The position numbers were made by a program, and so were the translations under genes. A stretch of 64,000 bases of DNA, from NCBI GenBank assembly GCA_014529385.2, contig CM043970.1, positions 68,720,567 to 68,784,566 on the forward strand, given 5' to 3'. This document shows, one piece after another, positions 37,027-48,133 of this stretch. The number at the start of each line of letters is the position of its first letter. The first letter of the stretch is position 1. The stretch comes from Adiantum capillus-veneris. Taxonomy: Eukaryota > Streptophyta > Polypodiopsida > Polypodiales > Pteridaceae. Under the pieces are notes generated by a model, which did no database searches, was not told where the DNA came from, and saw only the letters and a program-made list of their open reading frames with translations.

Positions 37027-37274
37027 CTTCTTTGTTATTGTAATAGCTTTGTACATATGACATTGTAATCTTTTAGGTACCATGCACTATGCACACTCCA
37101 CATTTGCACATTGTGATATCTAAGTCACTTGAATATTTGTACATAGATGCACAATTCACTTTTAGATCATCACCGCTGGTTCATATTTTCACATTGTATA
37201 GGGGATTGGGTTTTTCCCTTGAACTCCCCAAGGGTTTTTTCATCCAAAGCTAGAGACCTTTGTTTGAGTGGGGG

Positions 37275-37421
37275 TGTTGGAGCTATATATGGCTCACTCT
37301 ACTGAACTTGGTCTCACCTATATATTTGTATCTTATCCTCAATATGAATCAGTATTTGGGAGCATATATGGTGTGTCTCTTCCCTCGTCTCTCTCTCTCT
37401 CTTTCTCTCTACATCTCAACA
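37275..37421 (+). repeat. Copia-4 3' LTR
   Basis: 147 bp, preceded by the polypurine tract and followed by the GTTCA duplication. Confidence 0.95.
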
Positions 37422-37426
37422 GTTCA

Positions 37427-37901
37427 CACTATAAACTACCTGACATTCTCTAGTCATGTCCAATCCCCGCACACCTCGGTGTAGAGGTGCACGGAGATCA
37501 GAACCACCGGGTTATAATCTCGTCTTTATTGGTCAATGCCTATATTTATGGGTACAAGAAATCTACACACCCACGTCTACATGATAGTGCATGTAGTGGA
37601 CAAAACCCCTTTGCCTCTTCACTAGCTGTAGCATTTCACAGCATCTTAACATCTTTTAAAAGTAGATCTTTGTCTGTAGCATGCAGGTACGCCATTCTTG
37701 CATTGTAGCTGATGCCTACTCGAAGCACTTAATTCTTACTCTAGATTTGACGGGATGTGGTGTGTGTGAGTGTGTGAGAGAGAGAGAGACCCTTGGAATC
37801 CTCATCTTGCATCATGCACTGATTTTTGTGTAGGCTCAATTTGATCTTCCACTGGCTGATCATGACGGCTTATTGTATGGTAGCAGCAGTCAAACATGCA
37901 G
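37427..37901. other. CACTA internal spacer right of Copia-4
   Basis: Continuation of the CACTA. No supportable gene. A short GA run lies near 37777-37788. Confidence 0.45.
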
Positions 37902-37960
37902 ATGGAATTGCTGGTCCGCATGGACTGTCGAGGCTATGAGCGCAAGAAATTTTCTCATGT
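37902..37960 (+). pseudogene. Second HMA-domain exon fragment
   Basis: Translates as MELLVRMDCRGYERKKF after a TGCAG acceptor-like site. It resembles the start of a plant HMA domain, but the second metal-binding Cys of MxCxxC is Tyr. It has the same orientation as the fragment at 26647-26722 and lies within the same CACTA. Confidence 0.6.
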
Positions 37961-38049
37961 AGGAAAACGGAGTCTTTTTCAGTGTCTTTCATATGATCAA
38001 GTGTTTTTTATACAATGCTTACCATCATGAGCGCACCTTCATTGACATG

Positions 38050-38240
38050 CACTAAAATCTAACCTAAATCTAAAAAAAGCTAGTCCATCGAACATAAATC
38101 TAGATCTAATTTAATCTTAAACTCAAAAGAAACCTAAATCTAATCTAATATAACATAAATCTAAATCTAACGTAAATAAACCTAAATCTAATCTAATATA
38201 ACTTAAATAAACCTAAATCTAATCTAACATAAGTCTACAT
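38050..38240. repeat. AT-rich CCTAAATCTAATCTAATATAAC tandem repeat
   Basis: The phrase and its variants (AACATAAATCTAAATCTAAC) recur many times. This is a diverged minisatellite; it is not the plant telomere repeat. Confidence 0.75.
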
Positions 38241-38247
38241 CTAACTT

Positions 38248-38670
38248 GATCTTTAACGTCTTTTGGAATAGTTTCCTACGACCTTAAAACTCTCTTCTTC
38301 TCGCGTGTGTGTGCCAATAAAAAGAGAAAAATGGTATAACCTTTCTATCACCCAAGTGTGGTAGATTGGTTATGCCATTTCCCTATCGAATAACAGGTCC
38401 TGAGTTCAACTCCTCGTCAGCTAGATCTTTAAGGTCTCTTGAATTAGTTTCCTACGACGTTAAATTAAACTCTCTTCTTCTCGGGCGTGTGTGTGTGTGG
38501 GTGTGTGTGCATGCCAATAAAAGGAGGAAAATGGTATAACTTTTCTATCACCCAAGTGTGATAGATTGGTTATGCAATTTCTCTCATGAATAACAAGTCT
38601 TGAGTTCAACTCCTTGTCAACTAGATCTTTAAGGTCTCTTGGGATAGTTTCCTACGGTGTTAAGACTCTC
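38248..38670 (+). repeat. Tandem tRNA-like (SINE-like) repeat
   Basis: Two copies (about 38333-38421 and 38533-38620) of GGTATAAC...CTATCACCCAAGTGTG...TTGGTTATGC...GAGTTCAACTCC. TTGGTTATGC and GTTCAACTCC resemble the A and B boxes of a tRNA promoter. Each is followed by a shared tail (GATCTTTAAGGTCTCTTG...GTTTCCTACG); this tail occurs three times, at 38248, 38424 and 38624. There is no acceptor stem or anticodon arm that would make it a tRNA gene. Confidence 0.65.
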
Positions 38671-38686
38671 TTCTTCTTCTTCTTCT

Positions 38687-38737
<51 letters not shown>

Positions 38738-38806
38738 CCTCTCTCAATGTGTGCGTGTGCATTCTTTGTTTATGCATGTGTGTGTGCATTTTCTGTTTAT
38801 GCATGT

Positions 38807-38859
<53 letters not shown>

Positions 38860-39118
38860 AACACAATGTGTGTGTGTGTGAGAGAGAGAGAGAGGGAGAG
38901 AGAAAGAGGGGAAGGGAACATGAGAGTGAGGAGAGGGAAGGAGCATACCGGGCTCTCCTTCCTCTCCTCTTGTGTGTGTGTGTGTGTGTGGAGAAGAAAG
39001 AGAGAGAGAGGGAGAGCGCGCGTTACCTTTGCTTGCTTGAGCCCGCGCTGAAAACTCAGTTCTCAGGAAAACTCAGATCTGAGATCTGAGTTTTCGGACG
39101 CTCTCGGTTATTTTTTTA
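38671..39118. repeat. Microsatellite cluster (CT)n, (GT)n, (GA)n
   Basis: CT runs at about 38689-38733 and 38809-38856, a GT run at about 38865-38880 and GA from 38880. Long open frames here on both strands are low-complexity artefacts. A short inverted repeat (AACTCAGATCTGAGATCTGAGTT) lies near 39070. Confidence 0.9.
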
Positions 39119-39119
39119 C

Positions 39120-39240
39120 CCCTATCAGCATCGCTATGGGCATCGCTAAGTTACTTATAGCTTAGCGATGCCCATAGCGACGCCTATAGTGATGCCGTGG
39201 GTTTTCACATTTGAGCGTTGCACTGCAAGTGTCGCTAATA
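39120..39240. repeat. CACTA right subterminal repeats
   Basis: CATCGCTATGG, CATCGCTAAG and CATAGCGACGCCTATAG motifs matching the left-end set. GGGCATCGCTAAG and CTTAGCGATGCCC form a perfect hairpin at about 39138-39173. Confidence 0.85.
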
Positions 39241-39262
39241 TTAAGTACCTCTTGTAGTGATA

Positions 39263-39692
39263 TTTGCAGCCAAAGGAAAAAATTTTGATTCTTGGGAGTG
39301 GTAATTGTGCACAAATTGACCACTTAAAAGTTTGTTATGGATTTTTCTCTTGATCCAGACCTTGCTCCAACAAATTGGCTTGATCAAATCAATTGCGCCT
39401 GCATTCTCGACCAGCTAAGTATTCTTTTATTTTGATTATTTTTATTATTTTTCTTGCACAACATGGCACAATTTCCGTAATCACCCACTATTCAAGATCA
39501 ATTGTTCCACCTGCAAACAATCACTTGCATATGAACGCACTCATCGCATGGAACTAGAAAATTCAATTCTGCATGCATCTGATCACAAGCACAAACACGA
39601 AGAGAAGAGGAAAAATAACAAAATTAGTAGAAAAGCATTTTCTTTCAAAGATTTGATGGTACCAGAGATGCTAGCACAGTTCTTGCATGGAG
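39263..39692. other. Spacer between the CACTA and the gag-only element
   Basis: Probably Gypsy-2 internal sequence. A 61-codon frame (39548-39733) has no domain I recognise. Confidence 0.4.
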
Positions 39693-41964
39693 CACAAACA
39701 AAAGGGCCTCTCTATAGCTCAGGGTATTCATAGCACCCCTATCCTCTCAGAAAACACCTTCAACTCACAGAATTCACACTATCGCACACACGATCAAACA
39801 CAACTTGACGCACTGTAGCGCACACACACTCAAATAGACCACCAATCAACCCGCACCCACAAAACGGCTGCAATCATCGCCTACCCTTGCACACATACCA
39901 CACACTCTCTCTCTCTCTCTCTCCCTCTCTTTGCACACACACTCATCGGGGGGGCCATCACACACCCGGCATCACGTGCAACAGAACAGAGCAGGAGAAG
40001 GGGGGGGGGGGTGGAAGGAAATAGCATGACAAGAAACGCCCGTTTTCAATGTGGGGAACTCACTCCCTACTAAAAAAAAACACTCTAGCCGCACTCGGCT
40101 TCACAAAATACATAGGGGAGGCGCCCTCTCGTCCCTCTGCACACAAAAACCACTCTTGGCTCTTTTTCCTGTGGCTCCCACGCCTCACGAGGTGACAAAA
40201 ATGATAAAAAAGAGTCCTTTATAGAAGGGGCGCACCCATTTTTAGCATGTTTGGCCTCTTTCCGACACATGGAGAGCTCTTTTAGACTCTTTTGCATGGT
40301 TTTTTTATCTCATTCTCTCACTCTCACTCGCCTACCCTATTGTGGGACCTTCCCCTTACCTGAGGGGGGGAAGCAATAGTGATGTCGCTATTGCCCCCCT
40401 TCCTCCTCCTCAAAATTTTGGCGCCCCATGGGCTCGTGGGAACTGCCGCGCCAAGTCATCACCGCCAACACGCTCGTCTCCACCACCGCATGGACGCGCG
40501 CCATCAAGCCGGCCAAAATCCATCGCGAAACTGCCCTGCAGGGCCGCGTTCGGCCTACACAGCCACCAACTCACGGAGCTCCAAGCTCCCTATCCACCTT
40601 GTGATGTCAATGAGGGCGGCTCGTCCCAGCTTATATACTCCGGATTCTTTACCCGCACGTTCGCATGTGGGATGGTTATACTGCCACGTGGCAGTCATCT
40701 CTGAGCTGCCTCCAAAAACCTCATTACCCTTTGTAAAAAAACCTCCTTACCTTGCCAGTTTTTGGTCTCCCTTGGTCGAGCTACCACCAGTAGCCTCCTG
40801 ACCCGATCTCCGAGCAGAAGAAACCCGCTGAAACTCCACATTCCCGGCCCCGTCTTCACCTACCGTCTTTGCATTTCGATCCCTTGGCGCCCTCGAACTA
40901 AGGCCTCCAAAACGAAGAAAAACCATCTTCAACTGTTCAACGCCCAAATGCTTCCAACTTCATTTCGCTGTATCTGAGCGACCGAGCATCCGATGGATGT
41001 GCAGTTGATTCCGACTAGCTCCACATGATACACACTTCCACCGAGAACCTTGGTGAGCCCGCAAAACTGCCAAATGGCACCTCCTCCAATGCGGTCAAGT
41101 GAGCACAGACCCGGCCCCTGGAAAATATTCTAATGGCTATAACTTGGTATCCAGAGCTTCGATTTGCAATCCGAGAAGACAGGCATGCTCCACAACTTGA
41201 TCACTACACACATATACACTGACATCAGCCCGGGCCACCTGTCCCCAGCTGCCCTGTTCGTCGAGGATTTGCTACACACCCTTTCTTTAAACTGCAATAT
41301 CTTGAGTACCGGGGCTCCGTTTGACGAGCCGTCTGAACCAGCTTGGAAAGCACACTGAAGACCACATTCTAGCACATAAAACCCACATCTGGTACACAGT
41401 TGGCCACCATCCTTCTTAGCTCTTTGCATCACACCTTTGGCCTAAAAAACCACTTCGAGCATACACCTCCGCTGTCCTTTGGCTACCTAGGGCCTTGGCA
41501 CCTGCCCTAGCCTTTTGCACTGCACTCACATGATGCCTTTGCCTGTCATTCACCATCTCCTAGCTCGGACCAACTTTGGATGCACCATCATTGCCCACCC
41601 CCTTGTTGAACATTTATGTTCAACCACACATGGCCTTATTGCACTAGAAAATAACACACCGAAACAAACTCCCTTTACACTACAAAACCACCTAACATAT
41701 GTACACCACTGGCACCTGCTACCCGCTTTCTTGGTTCATGTGGGTTACCCAACCCCCTGCTTTACCTGTAATCACCCATTAGGGTCAAACACTTTGCATT
41801 GGTCTTCTCCATCCACCTGCAACAGCTTTACATAGTGCCACACCAAGGCACATACCCAACTACATAAACAAATTGCCATCAACATACTTCTACCAATCCA
41901 CGCACTCCTTCGCAAACTGCCCACTCGCAACAAAGCACTCCCAAGAACACCAAATAGAGCACCC
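39693..41964 (-). repeat. Long direct repeat, copy A (putative LTR)
   Basis: About 2.27 kb, nearly collinear with 43732-45988 with scattered substitutions and small indels. Contains a CT run, a poly-G run near 40001, and a palindromic GCAATAGTGATGTCGCTATTGC near 40371-40392. Together with copy B it brackets a gag-like gene. Canonical TG...CA ends are not clear: the minus-strand start reads GGGTGCTCTATTTGG. I see no gene inside. Confidence 0.8.
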
Positions 41965-42026
41965 TCGTGCTCACCTTCCAAAGACATACCTATACCATTT
42001 CTCGTACCAAACAGACCTAACACATC

Positions 42027-43607
42027 TCACCCACCCTCCCATCCATGTAAAGCTAGATCCTTATCTAGCAGATCCTGTACCTGCTCCTCAACAGCATACT
42101 GCAGAACTGCCTTTATCACCATTCCTTTCAACCACCACTCACAGACCTCTTTACAAATCTTGGACACCACCTTGGAATCCGCATCACCTGTCATAGAGGG
42201 AACCAACTGCATAGGGAGCACCTCTAAATTTGGCTCTGCTCTACCCTTCTCACCTGCCCTGAACTCAATTCCAGCATCGTCGAGCTCCTCCTTGTCAGTT
42301 GGCCCTTCAAGGTCAATAAGCACCACTTGCTTGTCCATTTGAACCACCTGCTCTTGTATTGCTGCATCCTCAGGCTCTACCAAGGAAGAGAGAAACTCGT
42401 TCTCTATCACATCCTCTTCATCCTCTTCCATAGCTACAACTGCTCTATTCCTTTTGGCAAAACTTTGCACCTGCTACACCACTATGGCAGATTCCACCGC
42501 TATCTTCATCAACATAGCCACTAGCATGGCATTGCACACCAGTTTTACCTGCTCTCCACCACATGTAGGGCTAAATTTCTCCACTCGGTCTTCACTAAGC
42601 ACTTTGGATTGCACTTCATGCTGCTCCTCACACATATTCATTGCCTCTCCACTCACATGCAAGAGGTCGAACTCATCATACCTGGATTGGGATGACTTGG
42701 TCTCCCAACTTGTATCTGCGTCCATAGAGCTACTGTCACTCGACCCCGTCTCCGCTTCGGTTTCAAGCTTAGGAACTTCCTCTAGCTTTACCGCTTCAAC
42801 CTCGTCTACAAACCGCACTCCTTTCTCTTTACCGCACTTTAATGGAGCTTCAACAGCTTCACTCGAATTTGGCAGCACATTCCTTGTCCACTCTAGAACC
42901 ACCTGCACTTCTTCCACAATTGAAACTGCTCTAGCCGGCATCTTCGGCATAGGAACCATCTTGTCTCTTTGTAGCCAAAGAACCCTTGGTTCTTCTCGCA
43001 CATGTACTTCTCTTTGCACCACCTGCTGCTCGGCTATCACCGCATCACACTGCCTCGGCATCACTGCACCTTGCAAACACCGCCTAGCCTCGCGCTTCTT
43101 TAAGATCTTTTTGGTTCGCCCTCTCGCTAGAGCTACCACTTCCTCATACGACATTGGACCATCTATTTCCACCTTATCTCGCACCTCCTCATGCAGGCAA
43201 TCCATGAACTTACACAATTTCAAAAAACTGGCATTTTCTGTAGCAGTTACCTTGATTAACTTCCCCCAAAGGGTCTCAAACTCCCACTCGAAAGATTGAA
43301 AATCTCCTTCCAAGTTTTGCTTCAAACTGTCTAGTTTCCACTTTACTTCATCTAGCTGCGCATCCACAACAAATCTCCTTCGAAAAGCCGCCTCCAGGGC
43401 TTCACAATCTATCTTTTCTTCATCACCAAGGCTATCAAACCATAGCTTTGCTTTACCACGAACCAGGAGCGGGAACACCTGTACCGCACCATCTTCCCTT
43501 GATATACCGCTTTCCAACACGAACAATCCGTAGTCTTGAAGCCAAGTTTCTGCATCTTCAACCCCAACAAAAATGGGATATCCTGCCCAAGCCATCACTA
43601 GCAGCAC
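42027..43607 (-). pseudogene. Gag-like gene of a non-autonomous gypsy-type element
   Basis: The main frame (43607-42474, 377 codons) contains retrotransposon gag wording: PLLVRGKAKLWFDSLGDEE, LEAAFRRRFV and DSLKQNLEGDFQSFEWEFE, then FMDCLHEEVRDKVEI. The C-terminal half is acidic and low in motifs. It stops at a TAG and continues in the same orientation at 42470-42027, an acidic tail. No zinc knuckle, protease, reverse transcriptase or integrase follows before copy A, so the unit looks gag-only. A frame upstream of the first Met reaches toward 43700. Confidence 0.75.
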
Positions 43608-43731
43608 CTTCTCTTCAAAGGCCGCACCTTTGGCATCACAAAAATCACTGCTTCAACTTCAACTAGGAGCATCAGTGTGCTCCTCAGTGGGGGCACCAGA
43701 AGATGGAGAGGGGGAATGGGGGAACACACCC

Positions 43732-45988
43732 AACACAAACAAAATGGCCTCTCTATAGATCAAGGTATTCACAGCACCCCTATCCTCTCAGAAAACACCT
43801 TCGACTCAAAGAATTCACACTATCGCACACACGATCAAACACAACTGGATGCACCGCAGCGCACACGCACTCAAATAGACCACCAATCAACCCGCACCCA
43901 CAAAACGTCTGCAATCATTGCCTACCCTTGCACACATACCACACACTCTCTCTCTCTCCCTCTCTTTGCACACACACTCATTGGGGGGGCCATCACACTC
44001 CCGGAATCACGTGCAACAAAACAGAGCAGGAGAAGAGGGGGGGGGGGGAAGGAAATAGCACGACAAGAAACGCCCGTTTTCAATGGGGGGAACTCACTCC
44101 CTGCTAAAAAAAACACTCTAGCCACACTCGGCTTCACAAAATACATAGGGGGAGGCGCCCTCTCATCCCTCTGCAGACAAAAACCACTCTTGGCTCTTTT
44201 CCGTGTGGCTCCCAAGCCTCACGAGGCGACAAAAAAACCTCAAAAATGATAAAAAAGACTCCTTTATAGAAGGGGAGCACCCATTTTTATCATGTTTGGC
44301 CTCTTTCCGACACATGGCGAGCTATTTTAGAATCTTTTGCATGGTTTTTTTAATCTCATTCTCTCACTCTCACTCGCCTACCCTGTTGTGGGACCTTCCC
44401 CTTACCTGAGGGGGGGAGGCAATAGCGATGTCGCTATTGCCCCCCTTCCTCCTCCTCAAAATTTTGGCGCCCCATGGGCTCGTGGGAACTGCCATGCCAA
44501 GTCATCACCGCTAACACGCCCGTCTCCACCACTGCATGGGCACGCGCCACCAAGCCGGCCAAAATCCACCGCAAAACCGCCCCGCAGGGCCGTGTTCGGC
44601 CTACACAATGCCGCTAGCGCACTCGCCATAGCCACCAACTCACGGAGCTCCAGGATCCCTATCCACCTTGTGATGTCAATGAGGGCAGCTCCCCTCAGCT
44701 TATATACTCCGGATTCTTTACCCACGCGTCCGCATGTGGGATGGTTATAGTGCCACGTGGGAGCCATCCCTAAGCTGCCTCCAAAAACCTCATTACCCTT
44801 TGTAAAAAAACCTCCTTACCTTGCCAGTTTTTGGTCTCCCTTGGTCAATCTACCACCAGTAGCCTACTGACCCGATCTCCAAGCAAAAGATACCCGTTAA
44901 AACTCCACATTCCCGACCGCGTCTTCACCTACCGTCTCTGCATTTCGATCCCTCGGCTCCCTCGAACTAAGGCCTCCAAAACGAAGAAAAACCCTCGCTG
45001 TATCTAACCAACCGAGCATTCGATGGACATGCAGTCGGTTCCGACTAGCTCCACATGATACACACTTCCACCGAGAACCTTGGCGAGGCCGCAAAACTGC
45101 CAAATGGCACCTCCTCCAATGCGGTGAAGTGAGACCCGGCCCCTGGAAAATATTCTAATGGCTATAACTTGCTATCCAGAGCTCCGATTTGTAATCCTAG
45201 ATGACCGGTGTGCTCCACAACTCGATCACTAGACACATATACACTGACATCAGCCCGGGCCACCTGTCCCCAGTTGCCCTGTTTGTCGGGGATTTGCTAC
45301 ACACCCTTTCTTTAAACTGCAATATCTTGAGCATCGGGGCTCTGTTTGATGAACCGTCTGAACCAGCTTGGAAAGCACACTCAAGACCACATTCTAGCAC
45401 ATAAAACCCACATCTCAGACACAGTTGGCCACCATCCTTCTTAGCTCTTTGCAGCACACGTTTGGCCTAAAAAACCACTTCAAGCATACACCTTTGCTAT
45501 CCTTTGGCTGCCTAGGGCCTTGGCACCTGCCCTAGCCTTCTACACTGCACTCACATGATGCCTTTGACTGGCATTGACCATCTCCTAGATCAGACCAAAT
45601 TTGGTTGCACCATCATTGCCCACCCCCTTGTTGAACAATTATGTTCAACCACACATGGCCTTATTGCACTAGAAAATAACACACCAAAAAAAACTCTCTG
45701 TACACTACAAAACCACCTAACATATGTACACTAATGGCACCTGCTACCCGCTATCTTGGTTCATGCGGGTTGCCCAACCCCCTGCTTTACCTATAATCAC
45801 CCACCTGGGTCAAACACTTTGCATTGGTCTTCTCCATCCACGTGCAACAGCTTTACATAGTGCCACACCAAGGCACATACCCAACTGCATAATCAAATTG
45901 CCATCAACATACTTCTACCAATCCACGCACTCCTTGGCAAACTGCCCACTCGCAACAAAGCACTCCCAAGAACACCAAATAGAGCACC
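43732..45988 (-). repeat. Long direct repeat, copy B (putative LTR)
   Basis: About 2.26 kb, the partner of copy A. In minus orientation this would be the 5' LTR. A small tandem duplication (AGAACACCAAATAGA(G/A)CAC...CCCGGAGGAATGA) sits at its right border, 45968-46035. No convincing primer site or target duplication was found. Confidence 0.78.
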
Positions 45989-46059
45989 CGGAGGAATGAG
46001 AACACCAAATAGAACACTCATGTACCCGGAGGAATGACCAAATCCATTTTCCATGAGTG

Positions 46060-46480
46060 ATATGTTTTGGCAAATGGAGTCATGTACATGTATGTGTTAG
46101 TATTATGTGTGCACAATAGTGAATTTTTTTACCATTCTAGAACTGCATTGTACGTTCTCATCCATGGAACTCCTAAGCACAGTGCTTCTCCGATTCCATC
46201 GTCACTCATCACTAAAAATTGATGAGGGCAAATATTCCCATCAACATTGATTGATAAATTTATGAATCCCATGGTTGGAATTTTTTCTCCATTTGATGCT
46301 TATAAATCCTGTGTGCATTGCACCAGGGGTTCATTTGTAAGCATTTTATATGTGGAGAAGTTGACCACATTGACTCTTGCTCCTGTGTCAATCAACACTC
46401 GTTGATATCTGCCATTCAGAAGTTTGACATTGATTCAAACATCAATTCCTATTACCCACTACTCATTGCTTTGAATTATA
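46060..46480 (-). pseudogene. Orphan gypsy retropepsin (protease) fragment
   Basis: Minus-strand translation gives VLIDTGARVNVVNFSTY, then GEKIPTMGFINLSIN, and LGVPWMRTYNAVLEW at the C-terminal side, the usual order of a Ty3/gypsy protease with a D-T-G active site. One stop falls near the middle. It lies downstream of the Gypsy-1 integrase in transcription order, so it is not Gypsy-1's own protease, which is at 52038-52847. Probably the remnant of another gypsy. Confidence 0.72.
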
Positions 46481-46547
46481 GATAGAGGAGTTGGAACTAT
46501 TTCTTCTGGTTGAGGGAGCCTTTATTGATGTAGTTTCTGTTTGTGCT

Positions 46548-48016
46548 TTAAAATCCTGTTTTTTGCCTCCTCCTGTGCTTGAGCTTTTTTTTGTTCACTT
46601 TTTTTTTCCGCTCCTTTGCACCATGGATTTTTGCAAGCATCTTTGTGGTTAGTGGTAGGTTGTACTTCTTTAATCTGCATCCACTAATCCAATTAGGCAT
46701 CTCCTCTCCTTCTAATGTAGCAAGCTTAATGGCCCCACTAGATGATATATCATGAATCACATAGGGTCCATTGCCTCGCTTCTTGAGCTTTCTGGAATGT
46801 TGTTTTAGGGTATACATTAAAACGTAATCCCCTGTAGCAAATTCCTTTTGCTGATAACATGTTGATCAAAAAATGATTTCATGTTTCGCTTTTGAGCATA
46901 AATTAATGCAACTGCTTTCAATCTAGTTTAATCTAGTTTTTCCAGGATATCTATTTGATCTAACAGCTAATGACCTATCCATTCTAGTTCTTTAGCTACC
47001 CAAAGTGTAGGGATAAGATATTCAAGTGGTAAAATCGCTTGAATCCCATAAACCATGTTAAATAGAGTCGTTCTTATGGACGTTTTGAATGCTACTCTAT
47101 ATGTCGTAAAGCTGAATGTAGCTTGTGATCCCAGTCAACTCTCGAATCACTGATAATTTTTGTGAGAATTGTCACCAAAATCTTGTTCATGCTTTCGGCT
47201 TGGCTGCTAGCTTGTGGATGATAGGGAGCTGACTTTTTATGAATTACCTTGAATTCATCTAGTAGATTTGATCACTTCATTAATGAAACGAGTCCCTCTG
47301 TCACTCACTATGTCTATTGGTAAGCCAGATCTAGTGAATATGTTCTCATACAAAAATTATGCTGTCGTTTTTGCATCATTTTTTGTTGTCGCTTTTGCTT
47401 CAACCCACTTGGTTAGATAATCCGTTGCTACAATAATGTACTGAGCATGCGTTCGATACGCAGGAGGCCCAATCGTCCCTATAAAATCTATTCCCCATTT
47501 TGCAAATGCTCTTGCCCCCATTATTGGTCTTAAGGGCATGTCATCTCGTCCTCTAGGGGTCTCTGTCCTCTGGTAGTCATCACATTGTTTCACATACTCT
47601 TCAGCATCCACGAATAGTGTAGGCCAACATATGACAGCAACAATAAGGATTGCTTTGGTCGTTTTGTCAGCTGAGAAATGTCCTCCAGCTTGTCCGGAAT
47701 GTGCTTGCTCTAAAATAGGAACATATTCCTCTTCTGTTGCACACATTCTCAATTGATCATCCTTTCCCCTCTTGTAAAGATTGTCTTCAATCAATACATA
47801 GTTTACTGCCTTTTTAGTGATCGTTTTGATCCTTGATCTGCTCAATCCTTCAAGCAGTATTCCGTTAATGAGATAATGTGTAATGGAGTTACTCCATCTG
47901 GGTGCTACCGATGTTGCGTGTTTTATTGCCATCTGAAAAGTGCAGATAATACATGATTTGATATAATTATGAACACTTTGTTGCATTTTTGGCCAATATA
48001 CACCCATTATCATCAA
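46548..48016 (-). pseudogene. Gypsy-1 integrase
   Basis: A zinc-binding and core part at 48016-47357 contains HSGQAGGHFSADKT, CDDYQRTETPRGR, the first Asp in WGIDFIG and the second in VATDYLTKW. In a shifted frame near 47160-47260 come YHPQASSQAESMNKIL, which holds the third acidic residue, and MVYGIQAILPLEY. The C-terminal part is 46817-46548 (GNGPYVIHDISSSGAIKL). Frameshifted near 47350 and interrupted by stops near 47000. Confidence 0.85.
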
Positions 48017-48133
48017 TCTTTGCTAAGTTTGTACACGTCCAGTGTGAATTCCCATGGTCTGCACATGAGACTAATTTAGATATAAATCCTGTTCATTTGA
48101 TTCAACGCAAAGCCTAAGGATTTGATCCATTCC

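Larger units (their letters stand above)
31891..37421 (+). mobile_element. Copia-4: near-intact Ty1/copia retrotransposon
   Basis: A 5531-bp element. Both LTRs are 147 bp (31891-32037 and 37275-37421) and begin TGTTGGAGC and end CTCAACA. A target duplication, GTTCA, lies at 31886-31890 and 37422-37426. The primer site TGGTATCAGAGC is at 32038-32049 and the polypurine tract GAGTGGGGG near 37266-37274. It is inserted in the CACTA just upstream of the TNP2 start and probably separates that gene from its promoter. Confidence 0.96.
23769..39259 (-). mobile_element. CACTA (En/Spm) DNA transposon with nested passengers
   Basis: The right end closes with the reverse complement of CACTACAAGAGGT at 39259. 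The left end at 23769 is AACTACAAGAGGT, with its first base changed. A three-base target duplication, ATA, lies at 23766-23768 and 39260-39262, as expected for CACTA. Subterminal TATAGCGACG-type repeats lie at both ends. Inside, on the minus strand, are a TNP2-like transposase and a second transposase-associated gene. Of the 15.5 kb, about 5.5 kb is Copia-4 and 1.4 kb is a miniature LTR element. TNP2 is frameshifted, so this copy is probably dead. Confidence 0.92.

Noticed and set aside
38355-38415. A tRNA gene
   Set aside because: Box-like motifs are present but there is no acceptor stem pairing or anticodon arm, and it is tandemly repeated.
38614-39089. Long open frames on both strands
   Set aside because: They translate CT/GA and GT runs into Ser-Leu or Glu-Arg repeats; low-complexity artefacts.
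39656-39672. TGGTACCAGAGATG as a copia primer site
   Set aside because: No LTR end precedes it and the match to the initiator tRNA complement is partial; likely chance.
42454-43299. 281-codon plus-strand frame at the gag-only element
   Set aside because: Shadow of the minus-strand gag frame; Ser/Thr-rich with no motif.
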